From Phocaeicola barnesiae DSM 18169 = JCM 13652 (GTDB taxonomy: Bacteria > Bacteroidota > Bacteroidia > Bacteroidales > Bacteroidaceae): 64,000 nucleotides of DNA. The notes under the pieces were generated by a model, which ran no database searches, was not told the DNA's origin, and was given only the letters and a program-made list of their open reading frames with translations. Below, piece after piece: positions 17,327-25,253 of this stretch. Within the stretch, counting starts at the first letter, position 1, and every line of letters starts with the position of its first letter. A program made the translations under genes and the position numbers. The DNA lies in contig NZ_KB894645.1 in assembly GCF_000374585.1 (NCBI RefSeq), positions 214,198-278,197 of the forward strand, given 5' to 3'.

Positions 17327-17457
17327 TTATCCACCCATCATTGACCGTTTATCCACAACCTGTTCACAAACAAAGAACAGCTATTAAATATTGATTATAA
17401 GAAATTTATCAAATATTCATATTGGGACAGATTTTTATATGAACAACCTTATCCACA
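17327..17457. other. Cluster of DnaA-box-like sites around an AT-rich stretch
   Basis: TTATCCACC at 17327-17335, TTATCCACA at 17349-17357 and TTATCCACA at 17449-17457 lie in the same orientation in the gap after mnmA. The last two match the strict DnaA box. The 80 bases between them are very AT-rich. This is an origin-like arrangement, but the rRNA operon at the right end is transcribed leftward, toward this site, which speaks against it being oriC. A DnaA-binding regulatory or titration site is an alternative. Confidence 0.35.
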
Positions 17458-17498
17458 TCCCTGTTGAAAACTCCGGAAAGGATAAGGAAGATAAAAAA

Positions 17499-17536
17499 GG
17501 CATCTGCAACGCCTCTTCCGAAACGCTGCAGATGCC
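17499..17536. terminator. Bidirectional terminator between mnmA and the GH123-like gene
   Basis: A 10-bp perfect inverted repeat (17499-17508 with 17527-17536), preceded by six A and followed by six T after a short gap, between two convergent genes. Confidence 0.82.
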
Positions 17537-17558
17537 CACTTTTTTAATCTTATTCCTT

Positions 17559-19334
17559 CTACAGAGAATTTACATACGCATTCAGTTCCTTCACCATATC
17601 GGCAGCCGACTGATGAGTGTAACTTTCACTACCCGGCATAAATCCTCCCAACAATTTATTCAGTTTCCCTAATTCACGACGGGCATTCTTACGTACCAGT
17701 TCATCGCGCAGGATGAGTATCTTCTCGCAACACTGCAATCCTTCCACCAACCGTTCAAACCGGATACTGCTTCGCGGACCCGGATAGATGCAATAAGTAT
17801 CGCCGGCAGCCCAGGTACGGAAACGGGAATCGTGCAACGGGTCGGCAGGCCAACTCATGGTAGACCAACGCAGATAACCGTCATATCCTCCGGCTACAGC
17901 ATGAATAGCGGTCCAGGCGGCCTCAGCCGGTGCAGAGAAAGTAAAGATATTCGGGAAAGGTTCCGTACAGCAGGTATAATACGTACTGATCTGCCCATTA
18001 TTTTCCCGTTCTGCCTTTACCTTGGCTGGGAAAGTCTGTCCGTAAGGAATACACAGGTAATACAAGTCTGACTGAATTTCATCATGATAGTTACCGGCCA
18101 GCATAATCTTGTATTCCGGGTCGGCCTCTTTGATGACCTTGATGGCTTCCTGCATGTCTTTCAACGGACGTTCATCCATGGAAATGGAAGTCTTTCCGAA
18201 CCATCCTTTTTCCTTGAGGTGACGAGCAAAATCTTTCAGGAAGGTACCCCAATAGTCCGTATAGGCCTGTTCGCCCGGTTTGGCCTTGACGAACAGTACC
18301 CGGTTAGTAGCCTGGTCATAATAGTCGAAGCTCAATTCCCAAGGTACCATTGTATAACAGCTTATCAATCCGTCGATGCCGACATCGTTCATCATAAAAT
18401 CTACCCACTTGTCGAATACCGTATAATCGAATGCCCAGGTACCGTCCAGCTTCTTCATCCGGAAAATCATGCTGTCATAATGGTCGTACGTCTGTCCGGC
18501 CCAAGGCTTGTGCATGATACTGGCCGTAATGGTGCGTTGTCCGGCATCTGCCAACATCCGCATGATGGGACGCATGGCATCAAAATGTTCCTTGCTCCAC
18601 AACGGAACCTGATAATAACGGGCTATGGCATACGGATTCTGCCACAAATCAACATACATCTTCCAATCTTTCGGTGCAGGCAATGTCCTTTCATCTACCC
18701 GTACTTCCACTGTCAACGATTTCTTTCCAAGTTTCTCGCTCGATACAGACAGCTTTCCCCGATAAACACCCGGCTCGGCAGTGGCCGGAATCCAGACATT
18801 CACCCATACCGGCTGAACCGTACGGGCCTTGACCGGAAGCAGCGAACCGGCATCCAGGATATCGGCTACCATGGATGAATCCCAGTCGGCTTTGTTCAGG
18901 CGTTCTCCGCAACCTCCCTTACCGTCTTTATTCAGTTCGTCGGTCATGACATATCTCACAAAATGCGTACGTACCGCCGAGGCAGGTATCACTTTCTTCC
19001 CGCTCTTGAGTTCAGACATTTCCATCTTCACCTCACCCAAGTCTTCTTTAGTCCACAACAGTGCCTGAGCGTTCACCCGCTCTCCTCGCCAGCCCTCCAG
19101 CCGGATGCTGTTCTGTTGTTTCACCTCGGGGACATCCAGTTTCTTGTAACGGACATCCGTAGTTGCCCAACTGAAGCAAGCTGCCTGCTTCATCTTATCC
19201 CATACGGCAGCATCGTCATGAGGTTTGGTATCAGTCCATTCCTCAAACTGAGCCAACGGGAAGCGTTCAGTCTGCTGCGCGCTGGCATAAGTAGTACCTG
19301 TCAGCAACAGTGCTAATAGAAGTAGTTTTTTCAT
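17559..19334 (-). CDS. GH123/DUF4091-type glycoside hydrolase
   Basis: A secreted protein (signal peptide MKKLLLLALLLTGTTYASAQ) of 591 residues. It has an N-terminal beta domain, a middle TIM-barrel-like part and a C-terminal DUF4091 segment (WSTMSWPADPLHDSRF...GDTYCIYPG). This is the layout of GH123 beta-N-acetylgalactosaminidases, one of which was characterised from Bacteroides vulgatus. The adjacent acidic pair expected for substrate-assisted catalysis is seen as Asp387-Glu388 in SMDERP. The substrate (beta-linked GalNAc of host glycans) is inferred from the family. The gene lies behind a promoter, hairpin and U-tract leader, which may attenuate expression. A terminator shared with mnmA follows. 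Confidence 0.85.
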   Translation of the reverse strand: MKKLLLLALLLTGTTYASAQQTERFPLAQFEEWTDTKPHDDAAVWDKMKQAACFSWATTDVRYKKLDVPEVKQQNSIRLEGWRGERVNAQALLWTKEDLGEVKMEMSELKSGKKVIPASAVRTHFVRYVMTDELNKDGKGGCGERLNKADWDSSMVADILDAGSLLPVKARTVQPVWVNVWIPATAEPGVYRGKLSVSSEKLGKKSLTVEVRVDERTLPAPKDWKMYVDLWQNPYAIARYYQVPLWSKEHFDAMRPIMRMLADAGQRTITASIMHKPWAGQTYDHYDSMIFRMKKLDGTWAFDYTVFDKWVDFMMNDVGIDGLISCYTMVPWELSFDYYDQATNRVLFVKAKPGEQAYTDYWGTFLKDFARHLKEKGWFGKTSISMDERPLKDMQEAIKVIKEADPEYKIMLAGNYHDEIQSDLYYLCIPYGQTFPAKVKAERENNGQISTYYTCCTEPFPNIFTFSAPAEAAWTAIHAVAGGYDGYLRWSTMSWPADPLHDSRFRTWAAGDTYCIYPGPRSSIRFERLVEGLQCCEKILILRDELVRKNARRELGKLNKLLGGFMPGSESYTHQSAADMVKELNAYVNSL

Positions 19335-19367
19335 AACAGATTGAGTATATTACAACATAAATCAAAC

Positions 19368-19438
19368 AAAAAAGCCCTGATGCCCTCAGAAGCCTCACAA
19401 GATTTTCTATTCTTGAGAGGTCTCCGATGCATCAAGGC
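19368..19438 (-). ncRNA. Leader hairpin or small RNA before the GH123-like gene
   Basis: On the minus strand a nearly continuous stem begins at the predicted transcription start. The outer arms are 19429-19438 with 19374-19383 (one G-U), and the inner arms are 19411-19420 with 19393-19402 (one mismatch). The loop is 19403-19410. Six T (19373-19368) follow the stem directly. The GH123-like start codon is 33 bases further on. It is either a stand-alone 70-nt RNA or an attenuator. I recognise no riboswitch class in it. Confidence 0.6.
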
Positions 19439-19444
19439 AACGAC

Positions 19445-19476
19445 CAAATATAGTGAAAGGTAAGCGGAGAGGCAAA
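19445..19476 (-). promoter_or_regulatory. Promoter of the GH123-like leader
   Basis: On the minus strand TTTG (19476-19473), a 20-base spacer, then TATATTTG (19452-19445): a full consensus Bacteroides promoter. Confidence 0.8.
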
Positions 19477-19556
19477 TGAAAAACGAAGTTTTTTCAAATT
19501 TGACTGTTCCGACCCGTCACCTGCATGCCGCAAATAGAACCGCATAGATACAAAAA

Positions 19557-19578
19557 TTCCGGGGAAGTTTCCCCGGAA
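19557..19578 (-). terminator. Terminator of the U32 family gene
   Basis: A 10-bp perfect inverted repeat (19557-19566 with 19569-19578), followed by five T on the minus strand, directly after the stop. Confidence 0.85.
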
Positions 19579-19582
19579 CCTA

Positions 19583-20845
19583 TCATTTCTTTTTCAAGTC
19601 TTCAGCTGGAACAATACGATAAAGTTTGTCGCTCGGACGGATACGCTCAGGTACCTTGAACGATACATGCACTCCTTTCTTTACCACATCCACCGGTTTC
19701 AGGTCCACACGAGCCTCATCCAAGGTAAGATACATCGCTCCGGTCGTCGGTCCGGTAATGAGCAACTTATCGCCTACCTTAATCTCGGCAGCCTCTATCA
19801 GGAATTCAGCCACACCGATGTTGGAGAAATACTTGATACCGCGTCCGGCATAGACTTTCCGCTCAGTCGCTTCAGAACCATAGTTCTTGCTCCATTCACC
19901 CAGACGCTGTCCCAAATAATACCCGTTCCAGAAACCACGGTTAAAGACAGTCTTCAAACGGGTATCCCAATCGGCTACCTTTTCTTCCGTAAAGGTACCG
20001 TCCAGGTACGAACGGATTGCCTCCTTGTAACATTCCACCACGGTCTTTACGTACTCAGGTCCGCGGGCACGTCCTTCTATCTTGAATACCCGTACGCCGG
20101 CCTCTATCATTTCGTCCATGAAATGAATGGTCTTCAGGTCTTTCGGCGACATGATGTATTTGTTGTCTACTTCCAGTTCGATGTCGCTTTCCTTATCCTT
20201 CACGATATAAGCCCGGCGGCACACCTGCATACAAGCGCCCCGGTTGGCCGAAGCATTCAGCTCATTCAGACTCAGGTAACATTTTCCGGAAACCGCCATA
20301 CACAAGGCACCGTGACAGAACATCTCTATCCGCACCAGTTCGCCCATCGGACCCTTAATCTGTTGTTCCTGGATAGCTTCATAGATTTTCCGTACCTGTT
20401 TCAGGTTCAGTTCACGCGCCAGTACCACTACATCGGCAAACTGCGAATAGAACTTCAATGCCTCCACGTTACTGATGTTCAACTGGGTAGAAAGGTGTAC
20501 TTCCTGCCCCACCTGATTGCAGTAAGCCATCACCGCTACATCGGCGGCAATCACCGCGCTGATACCGGCTTCCTTGGCCGCATCGACAATCCGACGCATC
20601 AATTCCAGGTCTTCATCATAAATAATGGTGTTGATGGTGAGGTAACTCTTCACTCCGTTTTCGTCACAGATACGGGCTATCTCCCTCAAATCATTGATGG
20701 TAAACGTGCTGGCTGAACGGGCACGCATGTTCAGGCTTTCAATTCCGAAGTAGATGGAATCTGCTCCGGCATGGATGGCAGCCGCCAAAGACTCACGGGA
20801 GCCTACGGGAGCCATGATTTCAAAGTCTTTTATTGAATAACTCAT
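19583..20845 (-). CDS. trhP: U32 family protein, TrhP/YegQ-like tRNA hydroxylation
   Basis: A cytosolic protein of the peptidase U32 family, 420 residues. The N-terminal TIM-barrel-like part (MAPVGSRESLAAAIHAGADSIYFGIE) leads into the U32 signature EMFCHGALCMAVSGKCYLS. RGACMQVCRRAY follows, supplying cysteines expected to bind an iron-sulfur cluster. The E. coli homologue TrhP (YegQ) is needed for prephenate-dependent 5-hydroxylation of U34 in tRNA; the peptidase name is historical. The assignment to TrhP rather than RlhA or UbiU/V is by overall likeness and length. It is divergent from dusB, another tRNA-modification gene, with back-to-back promoters. Confidence 0.85.
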   Translation of the reverse strand: MSYSIKDFEIMAPVGSRESLAAAIHAGADSIYFGIESLNMRARSASTFTINDLREIARICDENGVKSYLTINTIIYDEDLELMRRIVDAAKEAGISAVIAADVAVMAYCNQVGQEVHLSTQLNISNVEALKFYSQFADVVVLARELNLKQVRKIYEAIQEQQIKGPMGELVRIEMFCHGALCMAVSGKCYLSLNELNASANRGACMQVCRRAYIVKDKESDIELEVDNKYIMSPKDLKTIHFMDEMIEAGVRVFKIEGRARGPEYVKTVVECYKEAIRSYLDGTFTEEKVADWDTRLKTVFNRGFWNGYYLGQRLGEWSKNYGSEATERKVYAGRGIKYFSNIGVAEFLIEAAEIKVGDKLLITGPTTGAMYLTLDEARVDLKPVDVVKKGVHVSFKVPERIRPSDKLYRIVPAEDLKKK

Positions 20846-20866
20846 CTTCTACAAATTAATGGACTG

Positions 20867-20874
20867 CAAAGGTA
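20867..20874 (-). promoter_or_regulatory. -7 element of the U32 family gene
   Basis: The minus strand reads TACCTTTG, 21 bases upstream of the start codon. Confidence 0.65.
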
Positions 20875-20907
20875 GTGATTTTCCGCCAAATGATACGGCA
20901 AATTTCG

Positions 20908-20915
20908 TATCTTTG
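20908..20915 (+). promoter_or_regulatory. -7 element of dusB
   Basis: TATCTTTG, followed by GCACCC, 19 bases before ATG 20935. It lies inside a longer in-frame reading frame that opens at 20875, so that earlier start is untenable. Confidence 0.7.
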
Positions 20916-20934
20916 CACCCTCAAAAGTCATGCA

Positions 20935-21924
20935 ATGAAGATAAGAAACATCGATTTAGGAGAAAAGCCGGTACTGCTGGCTCCGATGGAAGACGTAACC
21001 GATCCTGCCTTCCGCCTGTTGTGCAAAGAGTTCGGTGCCGATATGGTCTATACAGAATTCGTTTCGAGCGACGCACTGATCCGTTCGGTCGGGAAAACCA
21101 TACTGAAGCTGAACATCAGCGATGCGGAACGTCCCGTAGCCATCCAGGTATATGGTAAAGACACCGATACCATGGTAGAAGCGGCCCGCATCATTGAAGA
21201 AGCGAACCCAGACATCATCGACATCAATTTCGGATGCCCCGTGAAACGAGTAGCCGGAAAGGGTGCCGGTGCCGGTATGTTGCAGAATGTACCGAAAATG
21301 CTGGAAATGACACGTACCATCGTCGATGCCGTCAAAGTTCCGGTCACCGTCAAGACCCGCCTGGGATGGGATGCCGACCACAAGATTATCGTAGACCTGG
21401 CCGAACAGTTACAGGATTGCGGTATCGAAGCGTTGACCATTCACGGACGTACCCGTGCCCAGATGTATACCGGCGAAGCCGACTGGACCCTGATAGGAGA
21501 AGTAAAGAAGAACCCACGCATGCGCATTCCGATTATCGGCAACGGCGATGTCACGACTCCCGAACGGGCCAAGGAATGTTTCGAGAAATACGGAGTAGAC
21601 GCCATCATGATCGGACGGGCCAGTTTCGGCCGTCCCTGGATATTCAAGGAAGTGAAACATTACCTCCAGACCGGCGAACTGCTTCCTCCTCTTTCCTTCA
21701 AATGGAGAATGGATGTCCTGCGCCGTGAAATAGCCGATAGCGTAAACCTGCTGGACGAACGCCGGGGTATCCTGCACGTACGCCGCCACCTGGCCGCCTC
21801 TCCATTGTTCAAGGGTATCCCCAACTTCAAAGAAACCCGTATTGCCATGCTCCGCGCAGAAACGGTAGAAGACCTGAATAATATCCTGAACCATATTGAA
21901 GAGACTTTCGGAAAAGAAGCATAA
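20935..21924 (+). CDS. dusB: tRNA-dihydrouridine synthase
   Basis: A flavin-dependent reductase that makes dihydrouridine in the tRNA D-loop. N-terminal LLAPMEDVTDPAFRLLCKEFG is the FMN-binding start of the TIM barrel. NFGCPVKRVAGKGAGAGML holds the catalytic Cys101, and GIEALTIHGRTRAQMY plus IGNGDV continue the barrel. Length is 329 from ATG 20935. The start is set by the promoter box at 20908-20915. It converges on the GIN-domain gene with a shared terminator. DusB subtype is by likeness only. Confidence 0.93.
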   Translation: MKIRNIDLGEKPVLLAPMEDVTDPAFRLLCKEFGADMVYTEFVSSDALIRSVGKTILKLNISDAERPVAIQVYGKDTDTMVEAARIIEEANPDIIDINFGCPVKRVAGKGAGAGMLQNVPKMLEMTRTIVDAVKVPVTVKTRLGWDADHKIIVDLAEQLQDCGIEALTIHGRTRAQMYTGEADWTLIGEVKKNPRMRIPIIGNGDVTTPERAKECFEKYGVDAIMIGRASFGRPWIFKEVKHYLQTGELLPPLSFKWRMDVLRREIADSVNLLDERRGILHVRRHLAASPLFKGIPNFKETRIAMLRAETVEDLNNILNHIEETFGKEA

Positions 21925-21930
21925 AAAGAC

Positions 21931-21970
21931 AGAGAGACGATACACTGAGCAACCAGTATACCGTCTCTCT
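21931..21970. terminator. Bidirectional terminator between dusB and the GIN-domain gene
   Basis: AGAGAGACG (21931-21939) pairs with CGTCTCTCT (21962-21970), with weaker pairing inside and ATTTTT after the stem. Confidence 0.78.
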
Positions 21971-21997
21971 ATTTTTATAATATATCCGCTGTATATC

Positions 21998-22945
21998 CTA
22001 CATCCGTGATGCCTTCTTGACATCTCCGGTTATACGGGCCGGGGTACCTGCGTAGCTTACCGAACCGGCACTGGAAATATGTACGTCCAAAGTACCGCTG
22101 GCAGAACAGGTTATGTCACCGGCAGAAGAACTGCTGGCTGTCACATCGGCGGCACGTAACTTGTCGGCACGGACATCACCGGCAGAACCCGACTCAAGGA
22201 CAGCGTTCCGGCAAGTACCTTCCAACACGATGTCGCCCGAAGAACTGGCAGAAGCCTGCACATCGCCTCGGCAATCAATACCTTTAATCTTACAGTCGCC
22301 CGAAGAAGAAACCTCAGTTTTCAATTGAGTGCAACGCAACGACTCCATCTTGACATCACCGCTACTGGAAACATCTACCGAAGCACGCTGACATTCTACC
22401 CGATTGAGCGCAATATCTCCACTGCTGGAAATCTGTGCGGTCAAGTCACCACATTTTACCGACTCAGCCGTAATATCGCCACTGCTCGAAGCCGAAAGAC
22501 TGACCGGTTTCTGGGTCGTCAAACCGTTAGCCAATTCGATATCGGAAGAGCTTCCTGTCTCAAAAGAAACGACTTCCGGCGCATAGACACGTACCTCGTA
22601 GGTACATTTCCCTTTGATGGAAGTACCGCGTTGCATACCGACATTAAGTGTACCATGCGATTCTTCCACACGGATACGTTCTATCAGATTGTCCGGTGCA
22701 TAAATCTCGGCGTATGGAGATGAGGTAGCCGTCTGATAATAGACCACATCGACCGAAGAAGAGGAACTGATAGCCTGGATATCCGAAAGAGATACCTTTT
22801 TCGTTACATACGTTTTACTGGGAACAATTCCCTGAGTCTGGAACAGGCCGTTTCCATTACTGCTGCTTCCAGCGAAACAGCTTGATAAACTCACTGACAA
22901 AGCAACGATGAACGCTGCCGATTTCACTTGTGCTAATGTTTTCAT
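21998..22945 (-). CDS. GIN-domain (DUF2807) lipoprotein
   Basis: A predicted lipoprotein (lipobox LSSC, Cys23) of 315 residues. From residue 50 it is built of short beta-strand units with recurrent SSSGDI, SSSGDV and SAGDI turns spaced about 20 residues apart, nine or more in all. This is the right-handed beta-helix pattern of the putative auto-transporter adhesin / GIN domain (DUF2807). Role unknown; surface location is inferred. It is the last gene behind the SDR-PAP2 pair but separated by 85 bases, so co-transcription is uncertain. Confidence 0.85.
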   Translation of the reverse strand: MKTLAQVKSAAFIVALSVSLSSCFAGSSSNGNGLFQTQGIVPSKTYVTKKVSLSDIQAISSSSSVDVVYYQTATSSPYAEIYAPDNLIERIRVEESHGTLNVGMQRGTSIKGKCTYEVRVYAPEVVSFETGSSSDIELANGLTTQKPVSLSASSSGDITAESVKCGDLTAQISSSGDIALNRVECQRASVDVSSSGDVKMESLRCTQLKTEVSSSGDCKIKGIDCRGDVQASASSSGDIVLEGTCRNAVLESGSAGDVRADKLRAADVTASSSSAGDITCSASGTLDVHISSAGSVSYAGTPARITGDVKKASRM

Positions 22946-23029
22946 TTCTGTTTGTGATTGATTTAAAATTTCTATTTCTACCTATTAAACGCAGTTTTCA
23001 CTCAAAGGTAACAGAAAAAACGGATTTTT

Positions 23030-24010
23030 TTACTCTTTTACCCGAAAAACTGGCGAGATGAACCAACGCTTGTACATCAGTGTAGCCAACTGGTAGACAA
23101 AGAAAGCCGTACCAAAGCCCACCAAAGCATCAATCAGGTAATGCGCCTGAATGTATACCGTAGCACAGCACAACAGGATATAGAACGGAGCCAGCACATA
23201 AGCCAGTTTATGATTGATACGCCAGGCCATAATCATCACAATGGTAGAGATACCCACGTGCGAACTCGGGAAAGCCGCCGTAGGACGTTCCCCTACTTCC
23301 TGCGAAGCTTCTACCAAATTGTAGAAAAAGCCGTGTTCATAACCAGGGCCCGGAATCAGGTAATCGTTCGTATTGAAATAAGTACCGATAGCCGGAAAAT
23401 CACAGGCATTTACCTTATCCATCCCAATGGCCGGAAAATAGAACTGAGGACCTGCCACCGGAACCAGGATATAGAACAGGTAGTAGATAAAGAAAGAAGT
23501 AACCAGCACAAAACAGATTTTCTCGAACCATTCGAAACGGTTCAGGAAATAATAGACTACCACCACCAGAATCATGGGATAATAAAAGAAATACCCCATA
23601 TTGAACGGTTCGCTGAACCAGGCGGACGGACAGAGCTTACAGAACTCCACCGAAGGCTGGCAATGGAACAGCCATTGCTCCAACCGGGCAAACACATGGT
23701 CCAGGTTCGGGAACAGGCGGTTGAACTCGAACGTATCGGGGTACCAGTATGCCAACAAAGACATCTGTACCGCCATACGGATGAAAGCCGTCAGCCGGCA
23801 AGGGAACAACTGGTACAGGTAAATCAACCCGAACGTCAGGACAACGATACCCAGACGCTCCATCAGCATCAGTTCCGGATGGTCCATCCGCGAAAACAGA
23901 ATCAATATCAGGATTGATGTCAGCGCATTGTATATCAAGCTGATACTTTCTACGGCAAACAGTCCCCTGCCACTGTGTACCCGTTCAAACAATTTCAAAT
24001 CTATAGCCAT
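23030..24010 (-). CDS. PAP2 superfamily membrane phosphatase/transferase
   Basis: An integral membrane protein of 326 residues with about eight hydrophobic segments. Two PAP2 phosphatase motifs are visible: PTAAFPSSHVG (motif 2) and VYIQAHYLIDALVG (the His and Asp of motif 3). The first motif (KxxxxxxRP) is not clear, and the arrangement resembles the Aur1/inositol-phosphotransferase-like branch (PAP2_3). It may act on a lipid phosphate or transfer a head group. Its start overlaps the 3' end of the upstream SDR gene by 10 bases, so they are co-expressed. Substrate unknown. Confidence 0.82.
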   Translation of the reverse strand: MAIDLKLFERVHSGRGLFAVESISLIYNALTSILILILFSRMDHPELMLMERLGIVVLTFGLIYLYQLFPCRLTAFIRMAVQMSLLAYWYPDTFEFNRLFPNLDHVFARLEQWLFHCQPSVEFCKLCPSAWFSEPFNMGYFFYYPMILVVVVYYFLNRFEWFEKICFVLVTSFFIYYLFYILVPVAGPQFYFPAIGMDKVNACDFPAIGTYFNTNDYLIPGPGYEHGFFYNLVEASQEVGERPTAAFPSSHVGISTIVMIMAWRINHKLAYVLAPFYILLCCATVYIQAHYLIDALVGFGTAFFVYQLATLMYKRWFISPVFRVKE

Positions 24011-25011
24011 CCTTCTTTCTTATACCAAGCGATTATTTCTTTGACACCTCTCTCCAACGGATACTCCGGACGGTATCCCAATTCCTTTTCCAGCGGTGTA
24101 ATGTCGCACCGCCAGTTGCGCTGCCTCATGATTTTGTATTTGTCGCAATTCAGCGTACTCGGCTTGCGAAGCAATTTCGCGACGTTTTCCGAAACGAACG
24201 AAATCACTTTCAGCAACCACAACGGACAGATGAAACGGAACATCCAGGGATTTCCCAATTCCTTCCGTATCAGGTCCGAAAACGTACGGCTGCTGTATAC
24301 ATCGCCATCCGTTACAAAATAAGACCGACGTATCACCTGTTTGTCGATAGCCAGGTAAATAGCCTGCACCAGGTCTTTCACAAAGACAAAAGTCAGGTCC
24401 TGCCGCCGGAAACCGGCCATGAAATCCACATGATTCCGGATAGACTTTGCCATCAGGAAATAATCCCGTTCCCGTGGACCGTACACACCGGTCGGCCGGA
24501 AAATGACGTATGGAAAATCCTTCAAGGAAGCCAGGTATTCTTCCGTATGTAACTTGCTCAGTCCATACGCCGTATCAGGTTTCGGGACATCGGTTTCTGT
24601 GATAGACTGATAATTCTTTTCATGAATCGGGCCGAACACACTCAACGAACTGAGATACAGGAACCGTTCCGGAACCATATTCAGTCGTTGCAGGGTTTCG
24701 ATAAACAGACGGGTCGCCCAGTAATTACCCATCTCGAAGTCTGCCTTATCAAGACATTTGGTCACACCCGCACAATGAATGATGTAATCCCATCCTCCAT
24801 GTTGCATCCGATGCTGCTTCAACTGTTCCTCCAAATGCGTACTGTCCGTAAAATCCAGCTCCGCGAACTGGATACGGCTATCCTGCAGGTATTTCCGGCT
24901 GCTCCGTTTCCGCACACCGGCCCAAACCTGGAATCCACGTTCCAATCCGCCTTCTACCAGAAAACTCCCGATGAAGCCACTGGATCCGGTCACTAATATT
25001 TTTTTCTTCAT
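24001..25011 (-). CDS. NAD(P)-dependent epimerase/dehydratase (extended SDR)
   Basis: N-terminal Rossmann motif ILVTGSSGFIGSFLVE, IIHCAGVT, and the catalytic pair in TAYGLSKLHTE (YxxxK) mark an extended short-chain dehydrogenase of the 3-beta-HSD/epimerase type, 336 residues. I chose ATG 25011 (MKKKILVTG); an ATG at 25038 would add nine residues not usual in the family. A TATCTTTG box lies on the minus strand at 25145-25152. Extended SDRs with this look include sugar epimerases and the bacterial ceramide reductase CerR. The overlap with a PAP2 gene favours a lipid role, as inference only. Confidence 0.85.
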   Translation of the reverse strand: MKKKILVTGSSGFIGSFLVEGGLERGFQVWAGVRKRSSRKYLQDSRIQFAELDFTDSTHLEEQLKQHRMQHGGWDYIIHCAGVTKCLDKADFEMGNYWATRLFIETLQRLNMVPERFLYLSSLSVFGPIHEKNYQSITETDVPKPDTAYGLSKLHTEEYLASLKDFPYVIFRPTGVYGPRERDYFLMAKSIRNHVDFMAGFRRQDLTFVFVKDLVQAIYLAIDKQVIRRSYFVTDGDVYSSRTFSDLIRKELGNPWMFRFICPLWLLKVISFVSENVAKLLRKPSTLNCDKYKIMRQRNWRCDITPLEKELGYRPEYPLERGVKEIIAWYKKEGWL

Positions 25012-25144
25012 AACTTTTGTTTCGGGTTCTACATCCACCGACTATTCCCGGCTTTTCCTATCATTGAAAACATTTAAACGCCTATTTCTCCCTATGTCTT
25101 GGAAAAAATAATTTCCATTCTGTTACATTCTGGTTAGGAATGTA

Positions 25145-25152
25145 CAAAGATA
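25145..25152 (-). promoter_or_regulatory. -7 element of the SDR-PAP2 operon
   Basis: TATCTTTG on the minus strand, about 130 bases before the SDR start codon, in the divergent region shared with rnr. A TTTT lies about 22 bases upstream of it. Confidence 0.6.
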
Positions 25153-25253
25153 ATGGTTTTTAATTCCTTGTCAGAAAATAAACGGATGAAATCGCAGCGA
25201 ATTGCATTTATTTTGTTTACTTTGTAGATACTAATTTTTAAATAAGGAACGAC

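Noticed and set aside
17327..17457. Confident oriC call
   Set aside because: DnaA-like boxes are present but rRNA orientation and lack of a strand switch argue against; kept only as a candidate.
17391..17672. 93-residue open frame across the mnmA-GH123 gap
   Set aside because: Crosses a bidirectional terminator and enters the antisense of the GH123-like gene.
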